64,000 nucleotides of DNA from Selaginella moellendorffii (GCF_000143415.4 NW_003314294.1:238616-302615), one strand, 5' to 3'. Positions 44,262 to 55,258 are shown, counted from the stretch's first letter. Numbers and translations: made by a program. The notes: generated from the letters alone by a model not told the origin.

Positions 44262-45638
44262 ATGGATAATCTCGCGGCAGCCTCGATGGATAATCTCGCT
44301 GCGGCGCTCGCCAGCGGCGGCACCCAGCCCAACATTCTCGGCCCCGTGGTGCCCCTCCTCAAGATCCTGTGTATGTGCATGGTCGGCCTCCTCCTCACGC
44401 ATCCACGAATCGGCGTCCTCGGCCCGGATTCCTGCAAGCTCCTCAGCAAGCTCGTCTTCGCGCTCTTCCTCCCCTGCCTCATCTTCACGGAGCTGGGCAA
44501 ATCGGTCACTCCCAAGAACATGCGCGACTGGTGGTTCATCCCCGTCAATGTCCTCGCCAGCTACTTGATCGGCTGCGTCGTCGGCTACCTCGTCGCGATC
44601 CTCTGCCGCCCGCCGCCCCGGCTCTTCCGATTCACGGTCGCCATGACAGGGATCGGCAACACCGGCAATCTCCCCCTCTCGATCGTCGGCTCCGTGTGCC
44701 ATGGCTGGAATCCATTCGGCAAGCAGTGCAAGCAATCCGGGGTGGCCTACGTCTCCTTCGCGCAGTGGGTCGCGGTGATCGTGCTCTACGTCTTCGTCTA
44801 TCATATGCTGGAGCCGCCGCGGGATTACTACTGCTACATCGATGAGCTGGGTCGCGGCGAGGAGATCATCGATCAAGAGGGTGGTGTCCAGGAAGAGGAA
44901 GAACAGGAGATCCAGGCGGCCCAGATGCCCGATTTCGTGGAGGCCGAGTGGCCGGGCGTCAAGGACGCCGGGACCGAGGAGACGAGGACGCCATTCCTGG
45001 ATCGGATCTTCCGGCGCGCGTCTTTCAACGAGAGGAGGGATCCGGTGGTGGAAGATCACGAGAGAGTGCGGTGCTTGCGCGAGCCGAGGGTGGTGAGGAA
45101 GATGAGGATCTTGGCGGAGAGGACGCCGCTGCAACACATGCTCCAGCCGCCGACGGTGGCGTCGCTGCTGGCGATCCTGGTGGGATCCGTGCACTACTTG
45201 CAATCGGTGGCGTTTGGCGAGGGTGCGCCGCTCGAGTTCTTCACGGATGCGCTCACGATCCTGGGCAATGCGATGGTTCCTTGCGTGCTCTTGGTTCTCG
45301 GGGGGATGTTCTCCGGAGGTCCGGCAAAATCGGAGCTGGGGCTGCGCACCACAGTCGGGATTTGCGTCGCCCGGCTCGTCGTGCTGCCCGCGATTGGGAT
45401 TGGAGTGGTGGTGGCTGCCAATCGCGGAGGATTTCTCCCCCAGGGCGATAAGATGTTCCATTTCGTGCTGCTGCTCCAGCACGCCATGCCCAGCTCGATC
45501 TTGATGGCCGGATTGACGAGCGTGAGGGGATATGGCGAAAAGGAAGCATCGTCAGTGTTGTTCTGGCAGCACATCTTCTCTGTGGTGTCGCTCGCGGGTT
45601 ACATTGGGATCTACTTCAAGTACATTAGCTACATATGA
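44262..45638 (+). CDS. PIN-LIKES (PILS) auxin carrier family protein, 458 aa, intronless
   Basis: The ATG at 44262 starts MDNLAAASMDNLAAAL, itself a small tandem duplication. The upstream in-frame TTG was rejected. About five hydrophobic segments precede residue 190, including PVVPLLKILCMCMVGLLL, LVFALFLPCLIFTELG and FTVAMTGIGNTGNLPLSIVG (the family's conserved re-entrant motif). A hydrophilic, acidic loop (about 195-285) follows, then a second hydrophobic half with PPTVASLLAILVG, MVPCVLLVLGGMFSGGP and VLLLQHAMPSSILMAGLTSV. This two-halves-plus-loop plan matches PILS proteins, which sit in the ER and limit auxin available for nuclear signalling. The stop codon overlaps an ATG (ATGA at 45635-45638) in frame with the next gene, whose better start is 90 bp downstream. 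Confidence 0.93.
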   Translation: MDNLAAASMDNLAAALASGGTQPNILGPVVPLLKILCMCMVGLLLTHPRIGVLGPDSCKLLSKLVFALFLPCLIFTELGKSVTPKNMRDWWFIPVNVLASYLIGCVVGYLVAILCRPPPRLFRFTVAMTGIGNTGNLPLSIVGSVCHGWNPFGKQCKQSGVAYVSFAQWVAVIVLYVFVYHMLEPPRDYYCYIDELGRGEEIIDQEGGVQEEEEQEIQAAQMPDFVEAEWPGVKDAGTEETRTPFLDRIFRRASFNERRDPVVEDHERVRCLREPRVVRKMRILAERTPLQHMLQPPTVASLLAILVGSVHYLQSVAFGEGAPLEFFTDALTILGNAMVPCVLLVLGGMFSGGPAKSELGLRTTVGICVARLVVLPAIGIGVVVAANRGGFLPQGDKMFHFVLLLQHAMPSSILMAGLTSVRGYGEKEASSVLFWQHIFSVVSLAGYIGIYFKYISYI

Positions 45639-45727
45639 ATCAAGGATATTTTAAGGCTGATTTTAGGGCTCTTGAGCTTACTCTGTTTTTAGGGTTCTTG
45701 ACTCTTTTGCCCAAAAATTTGGGGGCA

Positions 45728-47678
45728 ATGGGCATGGGCGTGGAGGGCGTGAAAGCGCTGCAGCTGGACGATGATGCTTTCATCGCACTGCTCCGGAAGC
45801 TCATCGGCGAGGCGAAGCATCTCCAGAACAATCCGCCGGAGCTGATCCCGCGGGAGGATCTGGCGGCGCGGCATGTTCTTGAGGTTTTGATGCCGCTCAG
45901 CACCGAGTATGGCGGCCCGCTTGTGGTGAAGCATGTCATCTACACGGAAGGGAGGGGGAATGTGATTGTGGAGTATCCAGGCACGGAAGTTGGGAAGATC
46001 GTCTCCTTCGTTGGCTGCCATATGGACGTTGTCACTGCGAATCCGGACGACTGGGTGAGCTTGAAAATTTGGATTTCTTCTTCGCATTCTCGGATCCGAT
46101 CTTCGAGACTTTCTAAGAGGCTGGAGTTCTTCCATTGCTCTGATGAGGTGCCTTTGTTCTTTGTTGTTTCCTTCGCAGGAATTTGATCCTTTTAGTCTGA
46201 GTATCGATGGTGACAAGCTGAGAGGACGAGGAACTACTGATTGCCTGGGACATGTAGCGCTTGTCACTGATCTCATGAGGCAGCTCGCGGAGAAGAAACC
46301 CAAGCTTAAATCGACCGTGGTGGCAGTTTTCATTGCGAACGAAGAGAATTCATCCGTGGTTGATATTGGAGTCGATGGTTTAGTGAAAGACGGGCTTTTG
46401 GACAGCTTAAAGAACGGTCCACTGTAAGTGTCGCTGTTTTTTTTTTTTTTTCTTCTTCTTCTTACTCTGGTTTTGGTTTTGATCTGCAGGTTTTGGATAG
46501 ATACAGCAGACAAGCAGCCGTGTATAGGGACTGGCGGCATGATCTCTTGGAAGCTCACGGCTTATGGAAAGCTTTTCCATAGCGGCCTTCCACACAAGGT
46601 TCGTTATTTCTCTTCTTCCAACTGAATTCTAGAGTAGGTTTATGTAGGCCATTAATCCGCTTGAGCTTTGTATGGAAGCTATGAAGGAGATCCAGACGCG
46701 GTTCTACTCTGATTTCCCCGCACATCCAAGTGAAGAACGCTATGGTTTTGCAACACCATCCACGATGAAGCCCACGCAGTGGAGCTGTAAGTATTCTGTG
46801 GAATACATGACATTTTTTACCTTGAAACTCGTTTTTGAAGATCCCGGAGGTGGAGTGAATCAGATCCCTGGCCAGTGCACGATTTGTGGAGACTGCAGGT
46901 CCGTTTTTTTTTATGTTTTCTCTAGTAAATGCTCACATAATGCTGATCTATCGTAGGATCACACCATTTTACAAGTGAGCCTCTTAAGTTTGACGATCGG
47001 ATCAGTTGACTAAACTTCTGGTGTGACTAGTGTCCAAGACGTAGTAAAAAAACTCAAGAGCTACGTGGATGACATCAACGCGAATATTGAAAAGCTTGGA
47101 GTTAGGGGCCCGGTTTCTAAGTATACACTACCAGAGGAGGGCCTGAGAGGAAGGTAAGCTCTTTTGTGTAAGTTTTGGAATCTTGACAACGCATTTTCTC
47201 GTTTTTTATCGTATTTCCAGATTGACTATGGAATTCGATGAGATGATGATGTCTGGCGTGGCGTGCAATCTTGATTCCCCGGGCTTCCATGCGCTGTCCA
47301 AGGCCACTGAAGAAGTCGTGGGGGTTGTCAAGCCTTACTCCATCACGGGCTCTCTTCCTTTGATTCGTGAATTGCAGGTATGTGTTTTTCCTTTTCGTTG
47401 TTTCGTTCTCTGACGATCTCTTTCTTTGTATTCGTCATGCACGACTGATGCTCGATCACAGGATGAGGGCTTTGATGTCCAGACCGCAGGCTATGGTAAG
47501 CAGCTTGAGCGTTTCGTGTGAAGCTTTCAGTTTTGATATGGATATGCCCCGTTTCTCAGGATTGATGTCCACATACCATGCTCGTAACGAGTACTGCTTG
47601 CTGTCTGATATGCGCCAGGGCTTCCAAGTTATGGCCAACATCATCTCGCGCCTAGAAGAGTGTCGCCTAGAAGAGTGA
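45728..47678 (+). CDS. NAOD: M20-family acetylornithine deacetylase-like peptidase, 442 aa, 10 exons
   Basis: Exons: 45728-46054, 46179-46423, 46490-46598, 46648-46786, 46841-46898, 46957-46974, 47031-47153, 47221-47377, 47462-47495, 47560-47678. Exon 6 is an 18-nt microexon (ITPFY region). Metal and catalytic residues are in place: His98 and Asp100 (GCHMDVV), Asp130 (RGTTDCLGH), Glu164-Glu165 (ANEENSS). Other family blocks are FWIDTADKQPCIGTGGMISW, FHSGLPHK, YPGGGVNQIPGQCT and LMSTYHARNEYCLLSDM. Plant relatives hydrolyse N-acetylornithine to ornithine and acetate in arginine and polyamine metabolism. The C-terminus carries a 15-bp tandem duplication (..RLEECRLEE). A same-frame ATG at 45635 overlaps the PILS stop. 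Broken copies of this gene are scattered through 47.8-62 kb. Confidence 0.93.
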
Positions 47679-47839
47679 AGTGAGCTACAGGGTTATGTCT
47701 ATAACGCAGAACTTTGGCTATGGATTTCACAGTACCAAGTCCAGCTGATATAGCTTTCTTGCAAATATTCCAGGAAAACCTTTCAATCCATAAGTTTCTT
47801 TTGCCTCTCGTGCTGCTTTGAGGATCAGCAGCGCAAGCA

Positions 47840-48912
47840 TATGCGACTGCAAATCTGAACAACTGGGTAAGCTTTTTCTGGATCTAGGTTTTATCTCGCA
47901 TTCTCTAGAGCGATCTTCGCAATTTTCTTTTAGTGATCTGTGTAGCGCTTGTAAAAACACAAGCTGATTTTTACTTCTACGTTTGAGAACCCTTTGAAAA
48001 TGGTTCTTTTTTCTTTTCTTTTTGAGAGAGAGAGAAAGAGCGAGCTTTGTGGCGCCCAATGGGGCATGGGACCCCTCTCCTCGGTAAGAAGGCGAATCCG
48101 GATGACTGGGTAAGCTGGAAAATTTGGTTTTCTTGTTCGCATTCTCGGATCTGATCTTTGAGAATCTCTTTTTTCTGTTCCAACTGGCTAGAGTTCTTCC
48201 ATTTCTATTGGAAGTTTTCTTTTTTTTTTCTGATGAGGTGCCTGTGTTCTTTGTTGTTTTCTTCGCATGAATTTGATCCTTTATCTATGGTGACGAGCTA
48301 AGCGGACGAGGAACAACTGAGGGACATGTAGCTCTTGTCACTGATTTCATGAGGCATCGAGGGACATAGGGCATAGCAACCGGCATGATCTCTTGGAAGC
48401 TCACGGCTTATGGAAAGTTTTTCCATAGCGGCCTTCCACACAAGGTTCGTTATTTTCTCTTCTTCCAACTGAATTCTAGAATAGGTTTATGTAGACCATT
48501 AATCCGATGGAGATCCAGACTCATTTTCCCGCACGTCCAAGTTATGGTTTTGGGACACTACGTGGAGCTGTAAGAATACATGACGGTTTTAACCTTGAAA
48601 CTCGTTCTTGAAGATCCCGGAGGTGGGCTGAAGCATATCCCAGGTTGGTGCACGATTTGTAGGAATTGCAGCTCCGTTTTTTATGTTTTTCTCTAGTAAA
48701 TGCTAACATAATGCTGACTTTTCAGATTGACTAAACTTCTGAAGACGTCTACGTGGATGACAGCTGGCTACGGTAAGCAGCTTGACCGTTTTGTGTGTTC
48801 CCGTTTCTCAGGATTGATGTCCACGTACCATGCACAGAGCGACATCTTGCTATCTGATATGCCCCAGGGGTTCCAAGTTATGCCAACATAATTTCTTGCT
48901 TAGAAGAGTGAA
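47840..48912 (+). pseudogene. Tandem NAOD pseudogene pieces
   Basis: Two copies of the exon 1/intron 1 junction (about 47845-47935 and 48085-48180, ANPDDWV-like) are followed by shortened exon 2 (48265-48360), exon 3 (48382-48445, MISWKLTAYGKFFHSGLPHK still readable), parts of exons 4-5 (48500-48690) and a fused exon 9/10 end (48765-48912). Deletions within exons and lost splice sites make it non-functional. Its 3' UTR-like tail (TTATATGTGTCTATAACG) runs directly into the next F-box gene. Confidence 0.88.
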
Positions 48913-48987
48913 TATGTTCATATGTTTATGTTATATGTGTCTATAACGTTTAACATGATTAGAATATGTGGTTTAGGTCAGGCTCAT

Positions 48988-49947
48988 ATGGATCTGATAC
49001 CATGGTGGGAGATCTTTTCGCGTCTGGACAATTGGAGCATAGTCCGTGCAAGCAGTGTGTGTAAGTCATGGAGGGACATAATCCAATCCCCAGACTTCAA
49101 AGCCAGGGGTGTGATGGATCAAGGGGTTTGGATTCTCACTTATGTCAATGATGTGTTGAGGGCGTGGTGTCCACTCTCAGGCTTTTTTTTGGATGAGCCT
49201 TTCCCAAGCTTTGAGTGTCCTTATAGAGTTTTGGCTATTGAGCATGGGCTGGTGCTTTTGCGCTGTGGATCAAAGAGCTATGTTGGCAATCCCGTGCTCA
49301 TGGAATGGAAAGAAGTGTCTCCCATTGACAAGATATTTCTCAAGACCGATAAGGTGGATGAAGAGATCCTATGGTCTCACAAAGTACTATTTAGCGTTGA
49401 TCGCCAGAGGTACTCCATATATGTTATCAATAGCGACTGGTTGAACGAAATTTCTGTTATATATGACTCATCCGTGAGTGCTTGGAGAATCGATCCATCT
49501 CTTGGTCCGGCTCTAGAAGCTAGAGCTAAACCACAGTATTCTTTAGCGATAAAGGAGCCGAGAAGTTACATCAGTCATTTCGAGTATAAGGGGCAAAAAA
49601 CGCTTGAGGTGATTACTAACAACGAGTTCAGTGTCTGGGAAGAGAGGGATCCATCAATTCGAAAATGCATGAGCGACATTCATAAGACGTTTGAGGTGGA
49701 TAAGAGTCGGTGGAACTTGGTGGCAAAAATTGGCATACCTAAGCGCGAAAAATATAATTGTCACTACCTAGAAACCCTGTATATCTTCTGGTCCAAAGAA
49801 GCCCGCCCAAAACTTCGTCCTTTTGTCGTGGACCTGGAAACTAAAACCGCATATGTTTTCCCACGCAAGTACAGGCGTGACCGATTTTCGAGCACTGTTT
49901 ATATTCTGATTGGAAAAACCACCCCGGTTCCAGACCAACTGAAATAA
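48988..49947 (+). CDS. F-box protein, copy 1, 319 aa
   Basis: The ATG at 48988 (MDLIPWWEIFSRL) was chosen because the paralogue at 57291 starts at the same place. A same-frame ATG at 48922 would add 22 residues from pseudogene-derived sequence. Residues 1-40 form a compact F-box (LIPWWEIFSRLDNWSIVRAS then VCKSWRDIIQSPDFK). The remainder is an F-box-associated region of unknown fold: GVWILTYVNDVLRAWCPLSG, SKSYVGNPVLMEWK, LLFSVDRQRYSIYVIN-like text and a C-terminal ARPKLRPFVVDLETKTAYVF. Such proteins recruit substrates to SCF ubiquitin ligases; the target is unknown. It is intronless and very similar to copy 2 (57291). Confidence 0.9.
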   Translation: MDLIPWWEIFSRLDNWSIVRASSVCKSWRDIIQSPDFKARGVMDQGVWILTYVNDVLRAWCPLSGFFLDEPFPSFECPYRVLAIEHGLVLLRCGSKSYVGNPVLMEWKEVSPIDKIFLKTDKVDEEILWSHKVLFSVDRQRYSIYVINSDWLNEISVIYDSSVSAWRIDPSLGPALEARAKPQYSLAIKEPRSYISHFEYKGQKTLEVITNNEFSVWEERDPSIRKCMSDIHKTFEVDKSRWNLVAKIGIPKREKYNCHYLETLYIFWSKEARPKLRPFVVDLETKTAYVFPRKYRRDRFSSTVYILIGKTTPVPDQLK

Positions 49948-50030
49948 CCATTGTTATTTGGAATGCCTCGTCCACTTTCTAAATTTGTTCTAGGAAGCAA
50001 AAATAGAAAAATTACTAATATTCAATGCTT

Positions 50031-50599
50031 GGATATACCTAGAATACATTTGAATATTCTAGGATATTTTACCATTTAATGGTTGTTATTCATTTAGATT
50101 AATCTTGTATTTATAACATGTTTATAATTTATAAACTTTCTTAAACCCTTTCTAATATATTCTTTTTTATTCTATCATCTAATGGTGCAATAAGATTGAT
50201 CTTGTATTTAAAAATTACAAACATGCTTATAATTATAAACTTTATTTGATCAATTGAATTAAAAATTAAAAATAACACTACTATTAAGAAAACCAAGCAT
50301 TTCTACATGCAAAGCATAGCAACTAATTATATATTAGATATATTTAAATAATTTGCTATGCATTGCATGTATTAATTTAATTGATATAAACATGTTCATA
50401 ATTTATAAACACAAGATTAATCTTATTCCATATCAACCATTAGATGGTAGAATAAAAAATAATATACTAGAAAGTGTTTAAGAAAGTTTATAAATTATAA
50501 ACATGTTTATAAATTATAAATACAAGATTAATCTAAATAAATAACAACCGTTAGATGGTAGAATATCCTAGAATATCCAAGCGTATTCTAGGTATATTC
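50031..50599. mobile_element. 569-bp MITE with ~100-bp terminal inverted repeats
   Basis: The left arm starts GGATATACCTAGAATAC and continues TATTCTAGGATATTTTACC.. to TTAGATTAATCTTGTATTTA. The right arm is its complement (GAATATACCTAGAATAC read inward), with about 10% mismatches. The interior holds further TTTATAAATTATAAAC inverted repeats. No target-site duplication was identified with confidence and nothing is encoded. It lies 84 bp after the F-box stop codon, so it may affect that gene's 3' end. Fragments of the family occur near 14.4 kb, 23.0 kb and 57.17-57.25 kb. Confidence 0.75.
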
Positions 50600-50779
50600 A
50601 CTACCATCCTACAGGTTTAACCAAAAATCTTAAAATTATTTTTAAAATCCAGAAATTTTACAGTGAGGTATTCTTTTTTAAGCTTAAGAGAGCCTGCCAT
50701 AAACGATGTACTTAGAATGATAAAATGATGATAGACATTATAAGACCGAATAGTAATACAAGGGAGACATAAGACCACT

Positions 50780-51340
50780 ATACCTACCTTCTACACTCCT
50801 TACACTCTTTTGTGCTCCTCCGATCTGCACAGGTAGATAAGGCTAGAGAGATCCTTCTCGGCCCAAGGAATCCCAGGGAATTGATCCCACAAAGGCTAGA
50901 AGGCTGTGCAGTCGTATAGGACATGAAAGGCGTCCTCTGCCTGGCGGGAGTACAAAGGAGGCAGTCTCAAGGTGCCAAGGTGTTCTAGTCCTTTCACTGC
51001 AAACCAGTGGGCCGAGCCTTGGTGATAGACCCGTCCCATTGAATTCACTGTCAAGCAATAGATTTCATACTTGACAGCCATGAGCATTCTCTCGCCCCAT
51101 GCTTGTTCCATCCACCAGGTGCAGTTGTCCATGGGACCTTGAATTATCTCCTTGATATCTAGCTTCGTAAATAAGACGTTGATAGCATGCATGGAGAGCT
51201 TGGTTTGGAGCTATGACAAGCACGGCTGTGTTCCGATGACATGCTTCATGCAGGGAGCTCCAATTGCCAGACCAAAATATTATAGGGTATGAGACATTCC
51301 TCCTGCATATAGAGGGAATATAACTTTTTTTTTTCACATC
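50780..51340 (-). mobile_element. LINE remnant, C-terminal zinc-binding region of reverse transcriptase ORF
   Basis: On the minus strand 50896-51192 is open. It contains GPMDNCTWWMEQAWGERM and then LGTLRLPPLYSRQAEDAFHV followed by LYDCTAFW. The latter resembles the zf-RVT segment (C..C..H...C) found after plant non-LTR reverse transcriptases, here lacking its first cysteines. Related sequence lies at about 56150-56560. There is no full domain, so it is dead. Confidence 0.65.
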
Positions 51341-51874
51341 ATGTTATTTAGTTTGTCGATCTCTAGATATTTTTGTTTTCGTCTTCTACCATATGTCATA
51401 TATAACATTCCAATCCACTGCTTTTTGTTGTTTTGCATTTATATGCAAGAATATGGGGATAGGTAGTTTTTGAGCTGAGCTTACGAGCTGAGCTCAAGTC
51501 AATGAAAATCAACAAAAGTCATAAGAAGTTAATATAAAACTAACAAAAGTTTAATGGCATTCCCAAACCAAGAATTTTTAACTTAAAATTTAGGTGTTTA
51601 AATTTATTCGTTCAACACTAACTTTAGTTTACAAAGAAAAAAACAATTATTAAACAGCATAATTATTATTTATTCAGTTTTCTTCTACTTTCATGTCTAA
51701 CAAAGTAGGAATGGGTATAATGGAATACTTTTTCCCTATAGACTTGTATTGCATGTAATATTGTGCCATGTGTTCAGCATAAACAGGTAAGTGGAATTGA
51801 CTTTAGTTAATAAATATTGTAAACACTACTCCCAAGAATATCCTCACTTAACTCTGGATCACATGGTACTTAAC
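51341..51874. other. AT-rich intergenic sequence, nothing recognised
   Basis: No frame, RNA or matched repeat seen. It ends where the inverted module copy begins. Confidence 0.4.
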
Positions 51875-52094
51875 TCTCAGTCATGACTGTTTGCTGCTAT
51901 GGCTCCATAGCTGCTGCAAGCCTGCAGCTCTCCCTAGATCGTGATGCTGTGGCTATATCTAACTCTGGATCTACTGCATCACAATTTACCAATCATAGTC
52001 AAAAGAGCAAATTTCACTAGTTGCTAATGTATCATGATGGCAGGGTATAATTGATATATTAATATAAAGTTTGGATTATAAAGTGGTTATTTTA

Positions 52095-53315
52095 CTAAGT
52101 AGTGGGGTATGATGACTGTCCGTTCATCCCACACATCCCTTCTCCATCCTTTTTCTTGATTTTCATGAATCCATTCTCCCCCCAGGAAGTTCCCCACGAG
52201 TTTTTGATGATCCAGTAGGGCATCCCACCTTCGGTTCCATATCCAATGACCAAGACCGCATGATCCCGCGAATTGCTGCACTGACCAGAAAGAATTCCCT
52301 GGAAAACGATGTAATTAAGTTAGAAATAAATAGAAATAATATTTGAGATTTTCTTACACTTCTGTAATTCTGGAAGTTTTGGTCGCTGCCGCAGATGCCA
52401 ACGGTCACGGGAGTTTTGGAGACTGCTTTCATCAGGGCGTCAGCACTGTCCTTTGTGACGTCTTTATAACCAGTGATCTCCACCACCTTATTCTTTAAAG
52501 AACAAAAAACAGCTATAATATGAAATAATTAGTGAAGTATACCAACCTTGTTCGCGTTGCAACTGCCTGCAAATCCTGTATATGGATAGGCCTCCTCCGT
52601 GGTGACACCACCGTTTTCCACCACGAACTTAAACGCATCCTCCGGAAACCCACCCTGGCATCCTTGGTCTACCGTGTCACAGTCTATCAATTGCTGCTCG
52701 GACAGAGAAACGAGCTCCTTCGTCGCCAGAAAGTGTGCACTCTCGATCGATGCAATCGCCGAGAAAGCCCAGCAGCTCCCTGTGGATCACGCGAATCACC
52801 CACACCCACAAAGGCCAAATAGAAGAGAGATTAGAAAAAAAAAAAAAAAAACGACGAGTTCTTATCATACCGCACTGGCCCTGATCTTTAATCGGTGTCA
52901 CAGCTCCCTCCTGCCTCCAATCCAAGCTCGTCGGGAGGCTCGACACGTCCACGTCCACGTCCTTGGCCGGGCGGCGATCCTGGTAGCGCGGGGACTTGAA
53001 TTTGCCAACGTAATTGGCTCGGAACTCGGCATTTGTGAGATCCGAGAACTTGTTGAGGCCGAGCGTGAAGGTGGTGTTGGGCTGCGCGTTGTGCTTCTCG
53101 ATGTACGCCAAAGTGTCGGAGAAGATCATCAGCCTGCGAGCCTTCTCCGAGTCGCTGCTGTAACTCTTGCCGTGCTTGGCAGCCCAATCCTCGAACATGT
53201 TCTTGATCTCTAGAGCGCGATCGCCTTCCAGAGCCGCTGGCCGCGCAATCGCAAACGGTGCTGCCCATACCACCACCAGCAAGATCAAGATCAAAGCTAT
53301 CATGTTGCTCGCCAT
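52095..53315 (-). CDS. Papain-type (C1A) cysteine protease, copy 3, 338 aa, 4 exons
   Basis: Minus-strand exons: 52871-53315, 52547-52779, 52358-52492, 52095-52298, with the same structure as the other copies. Changes include WAAPFAIA in the signal region, [20 protein letters not shown] and HNAQPNTT in the prodomain, KFKSPRYQ before the mature start and SGQCSNS in place of SGHCSNS. The last codon became TAG (TCG in the others), ending one residue earlier at YPTT. Catalytic Gln145, Cys151, His284 and Asn304 are retained and all introns have intact borders. It is probably functional, with the same secreted or vacuolar role. It is older than the 12.6/21.2-kb pair. Confidence 0.92.
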
Positions 53316-53346
53316 GGATGATTGCTTTGCACTTGCACGAGTGAGC

Positions 53347-53353
53347 TTATATA
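53347..53353 (-). promoter_or_regulatory. TATA box of protease copy 3
   Basis: TATATAA on the minus strand, 32-38 bp from the start codon, aligned with those of copies 1 and 2. Confidence 0.65.
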
Positions 53354-53861
53354 CTGAAAGTTTTAGCTTCGGGCCGAACCTGTAAAGATGACGGGCCCCA
53401 TACGATATGCATGTAAGGTTTACGTTTGCCAGTGTTATAGAGGTTCGGGATTGAACTATCCTTGCGATGGAAGCATGGAAAACACGTAAAAGCCCGTGAA
53501 AACATTCAACATTTCAACATTCAATATTCAACATTCAAATGCCCTTCCGTGTACGTTCCAATAGTTTCAGCATTTGAAGTTATATACTTAGAATATCCAA
53601 GTACGATATTCCTTAATGTAATGGTTGTGATTCCTCAATTGCATTAATATGACTAAACAAAATTAGTCAAGGAATGCCCACAGAGAATGTAAATCAAGAT
53701 GAGTCATAGCCAAAAGCTTTGGTGATTTTCATTCTAGATGCATTGGAGAGTGGGAGAAGGATGCGGCTGGCTGGTTCCTGTGTGATTGATCATCCCAATG
53801 AATTCTTACAGCGTACCAAAAGATACAAAAAATCAAATCAAAGACGTATAAAAGACTTTCA

Positions 53862-54905
53862 CTAGCATATTCCTAGCATATCCACTATAAACCTTTGCGC
53901 CTCGACGACCACTTGCAATTCCAGTCGCCCTTCCAGGTGCGCCAGACCTACGCCGCGCTCCTAATGCGGCAGACCTACCGCAGGGGCGGCGAATCCACGC
54001 CCACATTGTCGCCTCCTCGGCGATCACCTCCTCCAGATGTATGGCAAATGCGGCAGCGTCGACGACGCCATCCAGGTCTTCCACGCCCTCCCGCGAAGAA
54101 GCCTCTTCTCCTGGAACTTCATCATCGCGGCATTCGCCAAGAACAGGCATGGCTGCAAGGCGATCGAGATGTTTAGGAGCATGGACTCGGCGGGGATCAA
54201 GCCCGACATCGCTACTCTCAGCGTCCTTGGCGCTTGCTCCAGCTTGAGGGATCTGGAAGAAGGCCGGAGAACGCGCTTGTGAGCATGTACGCGCAGGCTG
54301 GACGTTGCGAGGGCCGAGCGCTGGAGCTTTTCGAGAGTTGGGAAAGAGGCGCATTCGAGGCTCTCACCTGGAAGCCAATGTGTCCGTGGCCTCTGCGACC
54401 ATGTACGGCAAGTTTGGGAAAGTCGGAAGCTTGTTGATGAGTCAGAACGCTGCTAAGAGTCACCTTGTCCGGCTGCTCGAGAGCTTCTCGGTTCCTCCTG
54501 TGCTGAGTGTAGGCCACGACCCAGGAGACAACGTCGTGAGCTCTCACTTTCGAGAGAATCCCGTCAAGTTCGTTGCACTTCCCATTTCTGGATTCCTACT
54601 ATTTAAATTTCGATTGTTCACATTCGGCAAGAGTGGGACGGGAAAGACCTCTAACACTGGTTGTCCCGGAGCTGGTGTGAGAGCTAATGTTCGACGCAGT
54701 GCCACAACTAGTGCCAGAGCTGGTGTCGAATGCAGTGCTGGAGCAGGTGCCAGAGATGGTGCTGGACACTGTGTCGAAAGTGGAGCTGGCCATGGAGATG
54801 GTGTTTGCACTTGAGACCTTGGTGCGTTTTCTGTGGGAGACTCCAACCATGGCTCTTCACTACCCCAATCCCATGTCTCCCAAACTAAATCCATGGATGG
54901 AGGCT
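53862..54905 (+). pseudogene. PPR pseudogene of module copy 3 (uninverted arrangement)
   Basis: The plus strand carries the PPR 5' leader (GCATATTCCTAGCATATCC near 53864), then gene parts corresponding to about 960-1400, 1740-1880, 1960-2080 and, inverted, 2350-2520. A linker (54600-54900) matching 11090-11340 follows. Positions 54037-54282 still read MYGKCGSVDDAIQVFHALPR and WNFIIAAFAKNRHG. The small segment flipped in copies 1 and 2 is in its original direction here. It is broken by deletions and frameshifts. Confidence 0.85.
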
Positions 54906-54960
54906 CATCTTTTCCATAGCAGCCTTCCACTACAAGGTTCATTATTTTCTGAATTCTAAA
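54906..54960 (+). pseudogene. NAOD exon 3 end fragment
   Basis: CTTTTCCATAGCAGCCTTCC and the following TACAAGGTTCATTATTTTCT match the end of NAOD exon 3 and its intron donor (about 46572-46622). It abuts the module edge directly. Confidence 0.7.
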
Positions 54961-55258
54961 TCCCAGGCTTTAAACGTTTTCCTACAACACTAACTTCTCT
55001 ACAATGTGATGATTCGAACACAATTATAAAGATTCGTTTTTTGGATTATGCCAGTAGTGATCAAATTCTGCAAGGAAAAACACTAAGACCTTGAAGTCCC
55101 TTCTTTCCTTGAGATCTCGTTCACAAAGCGACACCAGTTCCAGCTAGTGAGCAGCACAACAACAAGGCCACTGACACAAAAGCAATAATCCAACTTGCAT
55201 TTTTGCATCCATCGGTCTCATGCTTCTAGTTAAGCACCTCAAGACTATCAAAACATGA

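Larger units (their letters stand above)
51875..54905. repeat. Third, inverted copy of the PPR-protease module
   Basis: Reverse-oriented relative of about 11085-14035 and 19710-22625. It includes the protease 3' flank (51875-52094), the protease gene, its upstream region with the ATGTTGA array, and a PPR pseudogene. Homology stops abruptly near 54905 (at GATGGAGGCTCA) and near 51875, giving approximate outer limits of the ancestral module. It is clearly more diverged than copies 1 and 2 are from each other. Confidence 0.85.

Noticed and set aside
44175-45482. 435-codon minus-strand frame opposite the PILS gene
   Set aside because: His/Glu/Arg-rich antisense of a membrane-protein gene. The plus strand has conserved PILS motifs.
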